This document shows positions 5,674 to 5,865 of a stretch of 5,865 nucleotides of DNA, one piece after another (the first letter of the stretch is position 1; each line of letters opens with the position of its first letter). Under the pieces are notes generated by a model. It had not been told where the DNA came from. It saw only the letters and a list, made by a program, of their open reading frames with translations, and did not search any database. Source of the DNA: DATAYF01 sp036272735 (lineage in GTDB: Bacteria > Chloroflexota > Ktedonobacteria > Ktedonobacterales > Ktedonobacteraceae); contig DATAYF010000487.1 of NCBI GenBank assembly GCA_036272735.1, forward strand, positions 1 to 5,865, written 5' to 3'. A program made the translations under genes and the position numbers.

Positions 5674-5865
5674 CTAATGAGAAAGCCATGCGTCAAGGGG
5701 GCTCTTTGGACGCAAGGGTTTTCCCCATCGATCCAGCCAGAGTCGCTTGACTTCCTGCTGTGGATCGTCTATGTTTAGAAGTCTTCCGCACGCTCTTTGA
5801 GCAGCACAGCTTTGCAGATGGATGGACGTCGGAAACCATAGGCGGTATCTTCGACCGACAGAGTC
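5674..5865 (-). pseudogene. Possible 3' end of a frameshifted gene entering from the right edge
   Basis: On the minus strand one frame reads TLSVEDTAYGFRRPSICKAV then LLKERAEDF to TAA at 5777-5775. The next frame continues NIDDPQQEVKRLWLDRWGKP then LRPKSPLDAWLSH to TAG at 5676-5674. Joined with a single -1 step near 5775-5780 they give a continuous, protein-like C terminus of about 62 residues, whereas each frame is less natural on the other side of the join. An A8 run (T8 on the minus strand) follows at 5661-5668. I do not recognise the family. It could be a decayed gene, a sequencing error or chance open frames. Confidence 0.28.

Noticed and set aside
5661..5713. Intrinsic terminator on the minus strand ending in T8
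   Set aside because: The 7-bp stem 5690-5696/5706-5713 is over 20 nt from the T-run and the closer pairing (5670-5673/5688-5691) has only 4 bp; not convincing.
5548..5778. 76-codon + strand frame as a gene
   Set aside because: No ribosome binding site, no recognisable motif, and it overlaps the more protein-like minus-strand reading.

Overview
The window reads as a piece of a moderately GC-rich bacterial chromosome. A large ComP-like sensor kinase, a big multidomain protein of unknown function with an EXORDIUM-like domain, and the tail of a TnpB-type transposon together suggest a filamentous Chloroflexota (Ktedonobacteria-like) genome. That assignment rests on protein style, not on a marker gene.

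Layout. Bases 1-270 look like the right end of an IS200/IS605 (IS1341-like, tnpB-bearing) element on the + strand. A chain of stem-loops, with wobble pairs that fit only + strand RNA, ends in the typical CCCCG..CTTTAG..CGGGG terminal hairpin, as expected of a TnpB guide RNA (omega/reRNA). Between that boundary and 417 lies about 150 bp with a short minus-strand reading frame that stops at the element edge. Bases 418-2448 (minus) encode a polytopic histidine kinase with a HisKA_3-type phosphoacceptor box and a divergent ATPase domain. No response regulator is visible.

Between the two main genes sits a 35-bp near-perfect inverted repeat (2465-2543). It separates a good Shine-Dalgarno sequence (2555-2560) from the only convincing kinase start. 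A 36-codon GTG leader frame runs from that site through the repeat and overlaps the kinase ATG.

Bases 2587-5211 (minus) encode an 874-residue protein. It has an EXORDIUM/PHI-1-like domain whose HE..E motif has lost its glutamate, a duplicated DLP..L..V...LETE motif, six copies of the heptapeptide DDAKSQH (a 21-bp DNA tandem repeat), a Q5 run, one transmembrane helix and a C-terminal extracytoplasmic domain. Both main genes are co-oriented with a 138-bp gap, so they may share a transcript, but nothing shows that they share a function.

Bases 5212-5865 hold no convincing intact gene. There is an AT-rich patch with overlapping inverted repeats (5439-5504), and at the right edge a minus-strand reading that looks protein-like only if a single frameshift is allowed.
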